Notes: a model not told the origin generated them from the sequence alone. DNA of 15,338 nt from an uncultured Clostridium sp. (GCA_947426875.1 CANEFU010000008.1:1-15338); one strand, 5' to 3'; positions 5,140 to 13,659 are shown, counted from the stretch's first letter. A program made the numbers and translations.

Positions 5140-6858
5140 ATGAAAAAAAGTAGATATGATTATCTAGAAATTAGTGACTTAAAAGACATGTTAAATAAAA
5201 CAAGGGAGCTATATGGCGAGAAAACAGCCTATAAAATAAAAATAGAAAAAGATAAATATAAAACATTTACACATAATGAAGTAAGAGATATGGTTAATTA
5301 TCTGGGAACATCGCTAATTCATCTAGGATTAAAAGGAAAAAGAATAGCTATTATTGGCGAAAATAGATATGAATGGGAAATTGCTTATTTATCAATTGTT
5401 TGTGGAACAGGAGTAGTTGTTCCATTAGATAAATCATTGCCAGAAAATGAATTAGAAGATTTAATAGAAAGGTCTGGAATTGAAGCGATTTTTTATGCAA
5501 AGAAATACGCAAAAACAATTGAAAGAATCAAATATAGTGAAAAAAACAAATTAAAGCATTTGATAGCAATGGACACAGATTTTCACTTTGAAGGAGTTTA
5601 TTCGCAAGAAGAATTAATTGAAAATGGAAAAAAACTGATAAAAGAAGGAAATAGAGAATTTATAGAAGCAACTATAAATCCAGATGAAACAAGTATTATG
5701 CTATTTACATCAGGAACTACATCAAAATCTAAAGTAGTAGCACTTTCACATAAAAACATATGCTCCAATTTAATGGATATTGGAAGTATTCTAGATGTTA
5801 CATCAGAAGATATCTTACTTTCTATTTTACCAATACATCATGTGTTTGAGTGTACAGTTGGATTTTTATTTGCATTATACAAAGGGGCTCAAACAGTATT
5901 TTGTGATGGATTAAGACATGTAGTTGATAATTTAAAGGAATATCAAGTAAGTGTTATGGCATGTGTTCCAGCTATCTATGAGAAAATTTTTATGATGATT
6001 AGAAAACAGTTAGAAAAACAAGGAAAGCTTCCAGAAATATTAGAAAATGAAGAAAAATACAAAGAAGCTTCTATGGAAAAGAAAAAAGAAGTGTTTAAAG
6101 AAATACATGATATGATTGGCGGAAAAATCAAACTATTTATAAGTGGAGCAGCGGCATTAGATGCAAAGATAGAAGAGAAATATAGATTATTAGGATTAAA
6201 CTTAGTGCAAGGTTATGGCTTGACAGAAACATCACCTGTTATAGCAGTTGGAACAAATCAATATCATAAAATAGGTACAGTAGGAAAAACAGTTCCAAGT
6301 GTAGAGGCAAAAATTGTAGATGAGAATCAAGAAGGAATTGGAGAATTAGTAGTAAAAGGTCCAAGTATCATGCTAGGCTATTTGGAAAATAAAAAAGCAA
6401 CCAAAGAAGCAATACAAGATGGATGGTTCCATACAGGTGATTTAGCTAAAATAGATGAAGAAGGATATATTTATATTTGTGGAAGAAAGAAAAGTGTAAT
6501 CGTTTTAAAAAATGGTAAAAATATTTTTCCAGAAGAAATGGAAAATTTGGTCAATAAAATAGAAGGTGTAAAAGAATCATTTATTTTTGGTAAGCAAAAA
6601 TCAGAAGATAAAAATGACATAAAAATAAATGTAAAAATAGTATTTGATAGAGAAGTAATGAAAGATGTTTATAAAGTACAAACAGATGACGAAATTTATG
6701 ATGTTTTAAGAAAAAAAGTGAAAGAAATCAATCAAATAATGCCACAGTATAAAGCGATTAGAGGGATAATCTTAACAGAAGAACCTCTTATAAAAACAAC
6801 AACAAATAAAATAAAAAGGCAGGACAATTTAGATGCAATTGAAAAACTTAAAAACTAA
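5140..6858 (+). CDS. AMP-forming long-chain acyl-CoA (or acyl-ACP) synthetase
   Basis: This enzyme activates fatty acids with ATP through an acyl-adenylate and transfers them to CoA or ACP. The P-loop motif LFTSGTTSKSKVVALSHKN is at about residues 188-206, slightly unlike the usual SGTTGxPKGV. The A5 motif QGYGLTETSPV and the GWFHTGDLAKIDEEGYIYICGRKK hinge region (FHTGD and GRKK) follow. A TTTNKIKR segment near the C-terminus holds the likely catalytic lysine. ATG 5140 is preferred because AAAGGA is ten bases upstream; GTG 5095 and ATG 5119 in frame lack one. The protein has 572 residues. It heads the fatty-acid operon and overlaps birA by 26 bases, which suggests feeding exogenous or recycled fatty acids into lipid synthesis. 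CoA versus ACP specificity cannot be told from sequence. Confidence 0.85.
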   Translation: MKKSRYDYLEISDLKDMLNKTRELYGEKTAYKIKIEKDKYKTFTHNEVRDMVNYLGTSLIHLGLKGKRIAIIGENRYEWEIAYLSIVCGTGVVVPLDKSLPENELEDLIERSGIEAIFYAKKYAKTIERIKYSEKNKLKHLIAMDTDFHFEGVYSQEELIENGKKLIKEGNREFIEATINPDETSIMLFTSGTTSKSKVVALSHKNICSNLMDIGSILDVTSEDILLSILPIHHVFECTVGFLFALYKGAQTVFCDGLRHVVDNLKEYQVSVMACVPAIYEKIFMMIRKQLEKQGKLPEILENEEKYKEASMEKKKEVFKEIHDMIGGKIKLFISGAAALDAKIEEKYRLLGLNLVQGYGLTETSPVIAVGTNQYHKIGTVGKTVPSVEAKIVDENQEGIGELVVKGPSIMLGYLENKKATKEAIQDGWFHTGDLAKIDEEGYIYICGRKKSVIVLKNGKNIFPEEMENLVNKIEGVKESFIFGKQKSEDKNDIKINVKIVFDREVMKDVYKVQTDDEIYDVLRKKVKEINQIMPQYKAIRGIILTEEPLIKTTTNKIKRQDNLDAIEKLKN

Positions 6859-7411
6859 TATATTGGGAAAAAATAGTATTTACTATAAAGAAATAGATTC
6901 AACACAAGATGAAGTATGGAGATTAATAGAAAGTAATACAGCACCAAATGGAACTTTAGTTATGACAGATATTCAAACACAAGGAAAAGGAACACATGGG
7001 AGAATTTGGTATACAGACGAAGAGAATAATATTGCATTTTCATTTTTTATGAAATTAGATTGTCATATAAAAAAGCTAGAGGGGATAACAATAGAGATAG
7101 CTAAAATAATAGTAGACATATTTCATACACAATATGGAATTAGTTTAGAAATAAAAGAGCCAAATGATATTGTATGGAATCATAAAAAAATAGGTGGCAT
7201 TTTAACAGAAACAAAGGTGGCTCTAGAAAATGTTAAGTATCTAGTAGTTGGGATTGGAATAAATACGGTAAAAGAAAATTTTAACGAAGATATCAAACAT
7301 TTAGCAACATCAATCAAAAGGGAATTTAAGGTAGAAGTAAACAGAGAAGATTTTATAGCAGAATTTTGCAATAGATTTGAGAAAGAAATAATAAAAAGGA
7401 TGGGTAATTAA
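6833..7411 (+). CDS. birA: Biotin--[acetyl-CoA carboxylase] ligase, catalytic-domain-only
   Basis: BirA makes biotinyl-AMP and attaches biotin to the lysine of BCCP, whose gene (accB) lies 3 kb downstream in the same run. The visible motifs are DSTQDE near residue 22, the biotin/ATP loop QTQGKGTHGRIW (48-59; GRGRRGR in E. coli) and KEPNDIVWNHKKIGGILTE (108-126) with the active-site lysines. At 192 residues it lacks the N-terminal helix-turn-helix of repressor-type BirA and has little or none of the usual C-terminal SH3-like domain. It should therefore be a ligase without DNA-binding function. AGGA lies eight bases before the ATG. The start overlaps the upstream gene by 26 bases, implying translational coupling. 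Confidence 0.88.
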   Translation: MQLKNLKTNILGKNSIYYKEIDSTQDEVWRLIESNTAPNGTLVMTDIQTQGKGTHGRIWYTDEENNIAFSFFMKLDCHIKKLEGITIEIAKIIVDIFHTQYGISLEIKEPNDIVWNHKKIGGILTETKVALENVKYLVVGIGINTVKENFNEDIKHLATSIKREFKVEVNREDFIAEFCNRFEKEIIKRMGN

Positions 7412-7412
7412 A

Positions 7413-8354
7413 ATGAAAATTGGATTTTTATTTCCGGGTCAAGGTTCACAAAGTGTAGGAATGGGAAAAGATATTTACGAAGAATATGAAGTGGCTAGAA
7501 ATATATATAAGAAAGTGGAAGAATTAACAGGTATAGATATAGCAAAAATATCATTTGAAGGAGCAGAAGAAACTTTAAATGAGACAAAATTTACACAACT
7601 TGCCATACTAACAAATTCATTAGCAATTTTAGCAATTCTAAAAAGTAATGGCATTGTTGCAGAAATATCAGCAGGTTTAAGTTTAGGAGAATATGCAGCA
7701 TTAATAAATAGTGGGGCACTTTCTTTTGAAGAAGGAGTAAAACTTGTTCAAAAAAGAGGTGAATATATGCAAAATCTTTTACCCGAAGGAGATTGGCAAA
7801 TGGCTGCTATTATGGGATTAACAGATGAACAAGTAGAAAAAGTTTGTCAAGAGGTAACATCAGGATTTGTCGTTCCAGCCAATTATAATTGCATAGGACA
7901 AATTGCTATTTCTGGAGAAAAAGAAGCAATAGCAGAAGCAGAAAGCATTGCAAAAGAGATGGGAGCAAAGAAAGTAAGAGTTCTGAAAACAGCAGGTCCA
8001 TTTCATACTGAAAAATTAGTTGCAAGCTCAGAAGCATTAAAAAGAGAATTAGAAAAAGTTAGTATTCATGAATTAGAAACAAAAGTAGTAAAAAATTTAG
8101 ACGGAGAATTCTACAAAAATACAGATGACATAAAAGAAATTTTAGCAAAACACATCATAAATCCAGTTAAATTTTCGAAAACAATAGAAACCATGTTACA
8201 AAATGGAATCGATACTTTTGTAGAAATAGGACCAGGAAAAACATTATCAGGATTTGTAAAAAGAACACCAACAGAAAAAGAAATAAGAATATTAAACATT
8301 AACAATTCTACTAATCTTAAAGAAACCATAAAAGAGCTAAAAGTAGAAAGATAA
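7413..8354 (+). CDS. fabD: Malonyl-CoA:ACP transacylase FabD
   Basis: FabD moves malonyl from CoA to acyl carrier protein to supply the elongation cycle in the cytoplasm. The 313 residues begin with the GFLFPGQGSQ motif. The nucleophile motif reads GLSLGEYAAL with Ser90; the first variable residue is Leu where E. coli has His. Arg115, which binds the malonyl carboxylate, sits in VQKRGEYM. The catalytic His198 lies in AGPFHTEKL, and NPVKFSKTIETML and EIGPGKTLSGF follow. The length is normal. The gene starts one base after the birA stop, with AAAAGGA upstream. A large hairpin separates it from fabG. Confidence 0.95.
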   Translation: MKIGFLFPGQGSQSVGMGKDIYEEYEVARNIYKKVEELTGIDIAKISFEGAEETLNETKFTQLAILTNSLAILAILKSNGIVAEISAGLSLGEYAALINSGALSFEEGVKLVQKRGEYMQNLLPEGDWQMAAIMGLTDEQVEKVCQEVTSGFVVPANYNCIGQIAISGEKEAIAEAESIAKEMGAKKVRVLKTAGPFHTEKLVASSEALKRELEKVSIHELETKVVKNLDGEFYKNTDDIKEILAKHIINPVKFSKTIETMLQNGIDTFVEIGPGKTLSGFVKRTPTEKEIRILNINNSTNLKETIKELKVER

Positions 8355-8362
8355 TTGTTAGC

Positions 8363-8394
8363 TTGCCAAGTTACCAAGTTGCCAAGTTGCCAAT
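8363..8394. repeat. Four tandem 8-bp repeats (TTGCCAAG type)
   Basis: The units are TTGCCAAG, TTACCAAG, TTGCCAAG and TTGCCAAT at 8363, 8371, 8379 and 8387. The last unit merges into the left arm of the large hairpin. They lie between fabD and fabG. Confidence 0.8.
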
Positions 8395-8458
8395 CATTCC
8401 GGGTTTAAATGGCAACTCACCAATTTAGTTGCCATTTAAACCCGGAATGATTGGCAAC
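8386..8458. repeat. Perfect 32-bp inverted repeat between fabD and fabG
   Basis: The left arm 8386-8417 and right arm 8427-8458 are exactly complementary over 32 bases, with a nine-base loop CACCAATTT. No T-run follows, so it is not a standard terminator. Transcribed as RNA it would make a very stable hairpin just before the fabG ribosome site (AAAGGAGG). It may be a processing or stabilising element, a termination-attenuation structure, or a palindromic mobile repeat inserted in the operon. The sequence shows no target-site duplication that I can confirm. Confidence 0.85.
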
Positions 8459-8490
8459 CTAACAAGAAAAGATAAAGGAGGAGAAGAAAA

Positions 8491-9225
8491 ATGAGTAAAG
8501 TAGCTTTTATTACAGGTGCTACAAGAGGAATTGGAAAACAAATTGCTTTAACATTTGCAGAGAATGGATATGATATTGCGATTAACTATAGGACAGAAAA
8601 TGAGGATTTAGAGAATATAAAAAAAGAAATTGAAGAAAAAAGTGTTAAGTGCCTTACTGTTCAAGGTGACGTGTCTAGTTTTGAAGATTGCGAAAAATTT
8701 ACCAAACAAATAATAGACGAGTATGGAAAAATAGATGTATTAGTGAATAATGCAGGAATTACCAAAGATATGTTATTAATGAGAATGAAAAAAGAAGATT
8801 TTGAACAAGTAATTGATGTCAATTTAGTAGGAACATTCAATGTAACAAAGAATGTTATTACTCATATGTTAAAAGCACGCTCTGGAAGAATCATCAATAT
8901 TTCTTCTGTGGTAGGAATTTCAGGCAATGCAGGTCAAACTAATTATTCAGCATCAAAAGCAGGAATAATTGGATTTACTAAAAGTTTAGCAAAGGAAGTA
9001 GCTAGTAGGAACATCTTAGTAAATGCGGTGGCACCAGGCTTTATTGAAACAAGTATGACAGAGATTTTAAAAGAAGAAGTAAAAGAAGAAATAGGAAAAA
9101 GTATTCCGTTAAAACGAATGGGAACAGCTCAAGATGTAGCTAATGTTGTGAAGTTTTTAGCTTCAGAAGATAGTTCTTATATTACGGGGCAAGTAATTCA
9201 GGTTGATGGAGGAATGTTAATGTAA
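8491..9225 (+). CDS. fabG: 3-oxoacyl-ACP reductase FabG
   Basis: FabG uses NADPH to reduce 3-ketoacyl-ACP to 3-hydroxyacyl-ACP. This is a short-chain dehydrogenase of 244 residues, the family's typical length. It shows the cofactor loop TGATRGIG (8-15), D60 before VSS, NNAGIT (86-91), the catalytic serine in ISSV (Ser139) and the YSASK motif with Tyr152 and Lys156. It ends in GQVIQVDGGMLM, typical of FabG. A strong AAAGGAGGAG ribosome site precedes the ATG. The 136-base gap before it and the hairpin after it are unusual in this otherwise compact operon. No internal promoter is clear. Confidence 0.95.
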   Translation: MSKVAFITGATRGIGKQIALTFAENGYDIAINYRTENEDLENIKKEIEEKSVKCLTVQGDVSSFEDCEKFTKQIIDEYGKIDVLVNNAGITKDMLLMRMKKEDFEQVIDVNLVGTFNVTKNVITHMLKARSGRIINISSVVGISGNAGQTNYSASKAGIIGFTKSLAKEVASRNILVNAVAPGFIETSMTEILKEEVKEEIGKSIPLKRMGTAQDVANVVKFLASEDSSYITGQVIQVDGGMLM

Positions 9226-9259
9226 ATAAGGATTTGGGGGCCGTCCCTCAATCCTTATT
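9225..9259 (+). other. Hairpin between fabG and fabF
   Basis: The arms AATAAGGATT (9225-9234) and AATCCTTATT (9250-9259) pair over ten bases, and the GC-rich centre (TGGGGGCCGTCCCTC) can extend the stem through GGG/CCC with small mismatches. There is no T-run after it, so it is not a clear terminator. It covers the fabG stop codon and may stabilise or process the mRNA. Confidence 0.6.
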
Positions 9260-9277
9260 AGAAGGAAGGAGAAGAAA

Positions 9278-10522
9278 ATGGAAAAGAGAGTTGTGATTAC
9301 AGGAATGGGGGCTATTACTCCTATTGGAAGAGATGTAGAAGATACGTGGAGAGGTATTAAAGAAAAAAAGTGTGGAATTGATACGATATCACTGTTTGAT
9401 AGTACTGGATATAAAACTAGTTTAGATGCAGAGGTTAAGGATTTTAATCCATTAGATTATTTGGATGCAAAGCAAGCAAAGCGATTGGATAGAAGCTCAC
9501 AGTTTGCTTTAGTAGCGGCAAGAGAAGCTTTTCAAGATAGTGGTATAACAGAAGAAAATACGGATTTAGAAAGAGTTGGCGTATTTGTTAGTTCTGGTAT
9601 AGGTGGATTAAAGACAATTCAAGAACAATGCCAAATAAACCATGTAAAAGGAAATAATCGAGTTTCACCTATGTTTATTCCAATGGCAATTGCTAATATG
9701 CCAGCAGGAAATATTGCAATTGATTTAGGAGTAAAAGGAGAGTCCATTTCTATTGTAACAGCTTGTGCTTCTTCTACACATGCCATAGGAGAGGCTTATA
9801 AGACAATTAAATATGGTTCTGAGGATGTGATTTTAGCAGGAGGAACAGAGGCTTCCATTTGCGAAGTGGGTATGGCTGGATTTGAAAATATGAAAGCTTT
9901 GTCACATGCTACGGATAAAAATAGAGCAAGTATTCCTTTTGATAAGGAAAGAAGCGGATTTGTTATGGGAGAAGGAGCTGGAATCGTTGTATTAGAAGAA
10001 TTAGAACATGCTCTTAAAAGAGGAGCTAACATATATGCAGAGGTAATCGGATATGGAGCAACTTCTGATGCTTATCATATCACTTCTCCAGCACCTGAAG
10101 GAGAAGGTGGAGCAAGAGCTATGAAAAGAGCTATCCAAGATGCCAATATCCAACCAGAAGAAATTGATTATATCAATGCACATGGTACTTCAACCCACTT
10201 AAATGACTCTTGTGAAACAATGGCAATCAAGAAAGCTCTAGGAGAAGCAAGTAAAAAGGTAATGGTAAGCTCAACCAAAGGAAATATAGGACATTTGTTA
10301 GGAGCAGCAGGAGGAGTAGAAGCTATTTTCTGTACCAAAGCAATCCAGGAACAAATTGTTCCACCTACTATTAACTATCAAGAAAAAGATGAAGAATGTG
10401 ATTTAGATGTTGTACCAAATGAAATAAGAAAAGTGCCAGTAAACATAGCTATGTCAAACTCTTTAGGATTTGGTGGTCATAACGCAAGTATTATAGTAAG
10501 GAAATATAAAGGAGGGGAATAA
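9278..10522 (+). CDS. fabF: 3-oxoacyl-ACP synthase II FabF
   Basis: FabF condenses malonyl-ACP with a growing acyl-ACP, releasing CO2 and adding two carbons. The 414 residues begin RVVITGMGAITPIG. The catalytic Cys163 lies in VTACASSTHAIG. His302 in NAHGTSTHLND, Lys334 in SSTKGN and His339 in IGHLLGAAGG complete the Cys-His-His site. GFGGHNAS is near the end. All essential residues are present and the length is normal. The ribosome site is GGAAGGAG. FabF cannot start chains from acetyl-CoA well, and the initiating enzyme FabH is not in this window. Confidence 0.95.
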   Translation: MEKRVVITGMGAITPIGRDVEDTWRGIKEKKCGIDTISLFDSTGYKTSLDAEVKDFNPLDYLDAKQAKRLDRSSQFALVAAREAFQDSGITEENTDLERVGVFVSSGIGGLKTIQEQCQINHVKGNNRVSPMFIPMAIANMPAGNIAIDLGVKGESISIVTACASSTHAIGEAYKTIKYGSEDVILAGGTEASICEVGMAGFENMKALSHATDKNRASIPFDKERSGFVMGEGAGIVVLEELEHALKRGANIYAEVIGYGATSDAYHITSPAPEGEGGARAMKRAIQDANIQPEEIDYINAHGTSTHLNDSCETMAIKKALGEASKKVMVSSTKGNIGHLLGAAGGVEAIFCTKAIQEQIVPPTINYQEKDEECDLDVVPNEIRKVPVNIAMSNSLGFGGHNASIIVRKYKGGE

Positions 10523-10524
10523 TA

Positions 10525-10980
10525 GTGGAATATGATAAAATAAAACAGCTAATGGAAGACATGGGAAATTCTAAATTGACAGCACTTGATATTGACTTCC
10601 CAGATGGAACGAAAATTAGTATGAAAAAAGAAGAAAAAGAAGTAATCAAAACAGTTGAAAAAGAAGTAAAAGAGAACTTAGAGCCAATTAAAGAATTAAA
10701 AGCAGAAGAAGTAGAAGAACAGGAAGAAAAAGGTAATGTAGTAAAATCTCCAATGGTTGGAACTTTTTATATAAAACATTCTCCCACATCAGAGCCTTAC
10801 GTTGAAATTGGTAAAGAAGTAAAAAAAGGAGAGATTCTTTGCATCATAGAAGCAATGAAATTAATGAACGAAATTGAATCTGAATTTTCTGGAAAAATAA
10901 TAGAAATTTTAGTAAATGATGGAGATTTTGTGGAATATGGTACACCATTATTTAGAATAGGAGAAAACAATGTTAAATAA
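10525..10980 (+). CDS. accB: Biotin carboxyl carrier protein of acetyl-CoA carboxylase
   Basis: BCCP carries the biotin that shuttles CO2 between the carboxylase (AccC) and the carboxyltransferase (AccA/AccD). The 151 residues divide into an N-terminal helical part (1-35), an acidic Glu/Lys linker (36-70) and the biotinyl domain (71-148). The biotinylated Lys112 is in IIEAMKLMNEIE, and the domain opens with KSPMVGTFY. The start is GTG, supported by AAAGGAGG at 10508-10515, two bases after the fabF stop. It overlaps fabZ by 11 bases. BirA, encoded upstream in the same run, is its modifying enzyme. Confidence 0.95.
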   Translation: MEYDKIKQLMEDMGNSKLTALDIDFPDGTKISMKKEEKEVIKTVEKEVKENLEPIKELKAEEVEEQEEKGNVVKSPMVGTFYIKHSPTSEPYVEIGKEVKKGEILCIIEAMKLMNEIESEFSGKIIEILVNDGDFVEYGTPLFRIGENNVK

Positions 10981-11392
10981 AGAAGAAATAAAAGAAATTA
11001 TTCCACAAAGAGAGCCATTTTTAATGATAGATGAAGTGGAAGAATACCTACCAGGAGAAAGTGCCATAGCTTATAAAAATGTGAAGGAAGAAGAATGGTA
11101 TTTTAAAGGACACTTTCCAGGAAATCCAATCATGCCAGGTGTTTTAATTACAGAAAGTTTAGCCCAAACTGGGGCGATAGCAATTTTATCCATGAACGAA
11201 AATAAAGGAAAAAATGCTTTGTTTGGTGGAATTGATAAAATGAAATTTAAAAAGATGGTAGTTCCAGGAGATAGACTAAAATTAGAAGTGAAAATTATAA
11301 AAAGAAAAGGACCTATTGGTGTTGGTGAAGCAATTGCAACTGTCGAGGATAAGATTGTTGCAAAAGGGGAATTAACCTTTGCCGTAGTATAA
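10970..11392 (+). CDS. fabZ: 3-hydroxyacyl-ACP dehydratase FabZ
   Basis: FabZ removes water from 3-hydroxyacyl-ACP to give trans-2-enoyl-ACP, the substrate of FabI. It is a single hot-dog fold of 140 residues with the active-site motif FKGHFPGNPIMPGVLITESL, giving His48 and Glu62, and the IIPQREPFLMID start. No FabA-type features are visible. The ATG lies inside the end of accB (11-base overlap), with AGGAGA as its ribosome site, so translation is probably coupled. Confidence 0.95.
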   Translation: MLNKEEIKEIIPQREPFLMIDEVEEYLPGESAIAYKNVKEEEWYFKGHFPGNPIMPGVLITESLAQTGAIAILSMNENKGKNALFGGIDKMKFKKMVVPGDRLKLEVKIIKRKGPIGVGEAIATVEDKIVAKGELTFAVV

Positions 11393-11415
11393 GGACATTT
11401 TATGTCTTTATGTCC
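11393..11415 (+). other. Small hairpin between fabZ and accC
   Basis: GGACAT (11393-11398) pairs with ATGTCC (11410-11415) around an 11-base loop, just after the fabZ stop and before the accC ribosome site. It is short and weak; its role is uncertain. Confidence 0.35.
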
Positions 11416-11433
11416 CAAAAAGAGGTGAAATCA

Positions 11434-12798
11434 ATGAACAAAATCTTAATTGCCAATCGAGGAGAAATTGCAGTTCGTATCATAAGAGCTTGTAAAGAAA
11501 TGAATATAAAAACAGTTGCTGTTTATTCAGAAGTAGACAAAAATGCTTTGCATACTCGTCTAGCAGATGAGGCTGTTTGCATAGGACCAGCACAAGCTTC
11601 CAAAAGTTATTTGAATATAAAAAATATTATTGAAGCAGCCTGTATAACGGGCGCAGATACCATTCATCCAGGATTTGGATTTTTATCTGAAAATGCGGAA
11701 TTTGCCAAGATATGTGAAGAATCTAATATTAAATTTATAGGGCCTAGCTCAAACGTAATTGATTTATTAGGCAATAAATCCAATAGTAAAGAATTAATGA
11801 AAAAGGCAGGCGTTCCCGTTATTCCTGGTTCAGATGGAAGTGTAAAAGGATTAAAAGATGCCATATTAATTGCACAACAAATTGGTTATCCTGTTATGTT
11901 AAAAGCAGCAGCAGGAGGTGGCGGAAAGGGAATTAGAATAGCGAATAATGCAGATGAGCTAGAAATGAATTATAATATAGTAAAACAAGAAGCTAAAAAT
12001 TCTTTTAATGACGATGAAATTTATATAGAAAAATTCATTAAGAATCCTAGACATGTAGAAATTCAAATATTAGCAGATGAGCATGGAAATGTGGTTCATT
12101 TAGGAGAAAGAGATTGCTCTATGCAAAGAAAACATCAAAAAATAATTGAAGAAACACCATCAACAGCAATTGACGAAAAACTAAGAAATAAAATGGGAAA
12201 TGCAGCAGTAAAAGCGGCAAAAGTAGCAGGATATACAAGTTGTGGTACCGTAGAATTTTTAGTAGATAGTGATAAAAACTTTTACTTTATGGAAATGAAT
12301 ACAAGAATTCAAGTAGAACATCCTATTACAGAGATGAGAACAGGAATCGATATTGTAAAAAGTCAAATAAAAATTGCAGCAGGTGATAAACTAAAATTCA
12401 AACAAAAAGAAATCGAATTCAAAGGACATTCCATAGAGTGTAGAATAAATGCTGAAAATCCAAGTAAAAACTTTATGCCAAGTCCTGGTCAAATCAAAGA
12501 AATTAATTTACCAGGAGGAAACGGAATCAGAATTGATACAGCCATATACAGTGGTTATATCATACCACCTAATTATGATTCTATGATTGCCAAAATTATC
12601 GTACATGGAGCAACTAGAAATGAAGCCATTGCCAAAATGAAAAGAGCTTTAGAAGAATTAGTAATAGATGGGGTAAATACGAATAGAGATTTTCTATTTG
12701 GTATTATAAAAAATCCAGACTTCATTAGAGGAAACTTTGATACTTCATTTATCGAAAAAGAAATATTAAAAAGTTCAGACAGAAAGAAAGAGGAATAA
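11434..12798 (+). CDS. accC: Acetyl-CoA carboxylase, biotin carboxylase subunit AccC
   Basis: AccC uses ATP and bicarbonate to carboxylate the biotin on BCCP. The preferred start is ATG 11434, after GAGGTG with proper spacing, giving MNKILIANRGEIAVRII and 454 residues. An ATG at 11410 in frame falls in a hairpin and adds eight atypical residues. The ATP-grasp features are the glycine-rich KAAAGGGGKGIR (about 157-168), HVEIQILADEHGN, GERDCSMQRKHQK and the metal/biotin site EMNTRIQVEHP. The C-terminal domain begins near ECRINAENP. Family length and motifs are normal. It stands directly before accD and accA. Confidence 0.95.
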   Translation: MNKILIANRGEIAVRIIRACKEMNIKTVAVYSEVDKNALHTRLADEAVCIGPAQASKSYLNIKNIIEAACITGADTIHPGFGFLSENAEFAKICEESNIKFIGPSSNVIDLLGNKSNSKELMKKAGVPVIPGSDGSVKGLKDAILIAQQIGYPVMLKAAAGGGGKGIRIANNADELEMNYNIVKQEAKNSFNDDEIYIEKFIKNPRHVEIQILADEHGNVVHLGERDCSMQRKHQKIIEETPSTAIDEKLRNKMGNAAVKAAKVAGYTSCGTVEFLVDSDKNFYFMEMNTRIQVEHPITEMRTGIDIVKSQIKIAAGDKLKFKQKEIEFKGHSIECRINAENPSKNFMPSPGQIKEINLPGGNGIRIDTAIYSGYIIPPNYDSMIAKIIVHGATRNEAIAKMKRALEELVIDGVNTNRDFLFGIIKNPDFIRGNFDTSFIEKEILKSSDRKKEE

Positions 12799-12801
12799 AA
12801 A

Positions 12802-13659
12802 ATGATTGTTGATAAAATAAAGAAAAGAGAAGTAGCAACTGCGAAAAATAAAAAGCCTAATATAGATATACCAGTAGGTAAATGGCTAAAATGCAGTAAT
12901 TGCAAAGAAATTGTATATAAAGAAACAGTCAGAGAAAACTTAAATACTTGTCCTTATTGTGGCCATTATTTTAGAATGCATATTGGAAAAAGATTAGAGT
13001 TAGTAATAGACGATGGAACCTATGAAAGATTTGATTTAAATATCGAAACGACCAATCCTTTAAATTTGGAAGATTATCCTAAAAAATTGAAAGCATTAAG
13101 AGAAAAGACAGGATTAGAAGAAGCAGTGAGCTGTGGAACAGGAAATATCAAAGGAGAAAAAGTTGTAATTTGCGTTATGGATAGCGGATTTTTAATGGGA
13201 AGTATGGGAATTGTAGTAGGTGAAAAAATAACCTATGCCATTGAACAAGCAATTCAATTGAAATTGCCACTTATCATATTTTCCGTTTCTGGAGGAGCCA
13301 GAATGCAAGAAGGTATTATATCGTTAATGCAAATGGCAAAGACAACAGCAGCACTTACTAAACTAGATGAGGCAGGTTTATTATATATATCTGTTTTAAC
13401 AGACCCAACTTATGGAGGAGTTACAGCATCTTTTGCAAGTTTAGGTGATATTATTTTAGCAGAGCCAAAAGCTATGATAGGTTTTGCAGGACAAAGAGTC
13501 ATAGAGCAAACGATAAAAGAATCATTACCAGAAGGTTTTCAAACTGCTGAATTCTTATTAGAACATGGATTTATCGATAAAATAGTAGAAAGAAAAGATT
13601 TAAAAGATACCATTTATCAATTAATTCAATTCCATAAAGGAGGAAGTAAGAATGAATAA
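12802..13659 (+). CDS. accD: Acetyl-CoA carboxylase carboxyltransferase beta subunit AccD
   Basis: AccD pairs with AccA to transfer the carboxyl group from biotin to acetyl-CoA, giving malonyl-CoA. The 285 residues open with a basic segment and a four-cysteine zinc ribbon (Cys31, Cys34, Cys50, Cys53). The crotonase-like carboxyltransferase domain follows, with VVGEKI, SGGARMQEG (the oxyanion region), DPTYGGVTASFA and GFAGQRVIEQT. The gene begins three bases after accC, with GAGG upstream, and overlaps accA by eight bases, which fits equal production of the two subunits. Confidence 0.95.
   Translation: MIVDKIKKREVATAKNKKPNIDIPVGKWLKCSNCKEIVYKETVRENLNTCPYCGHYFRMHIGKRLELVIDDGTYERFDLNIETTNPLNLEDYPKKLKALREKTGLEEAVSCGTGNIKGEKVVICVMDSGFLMGSMGIVVGEKITYAIEQAIQLKLPLIIFSVSGGARMQEGIISLMQMAKTTAALTKLDEAGLLYISVLTDPTYGGVTASFASLGDIILAEPKAMIGFAGQRVIEQTIKESLPEGFQTAEFLLEHGFIDKIVERKDLKDTIYQLIQFHKGGSKNE

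Noticed and set aside
8363..8458. CRISPR array at the tandem and inverted repeats
   Set aside because: The units are only eight bases with no spacers, and the rest is a single hairpin.
8386..8458. Intrinsic terminator between fabD and fabG
   Set aside because: The hairpin is strong but is followed by CTAACAAG, not by a T-run.
9796..10183. Minus-strand open frames opposite fabF, and similar ones opposite other fatty-acid genes
   Set aside because: They lack ribosome sites and recognisable domains and lie entirely opposite well-conserved genes; they are frame shadows.
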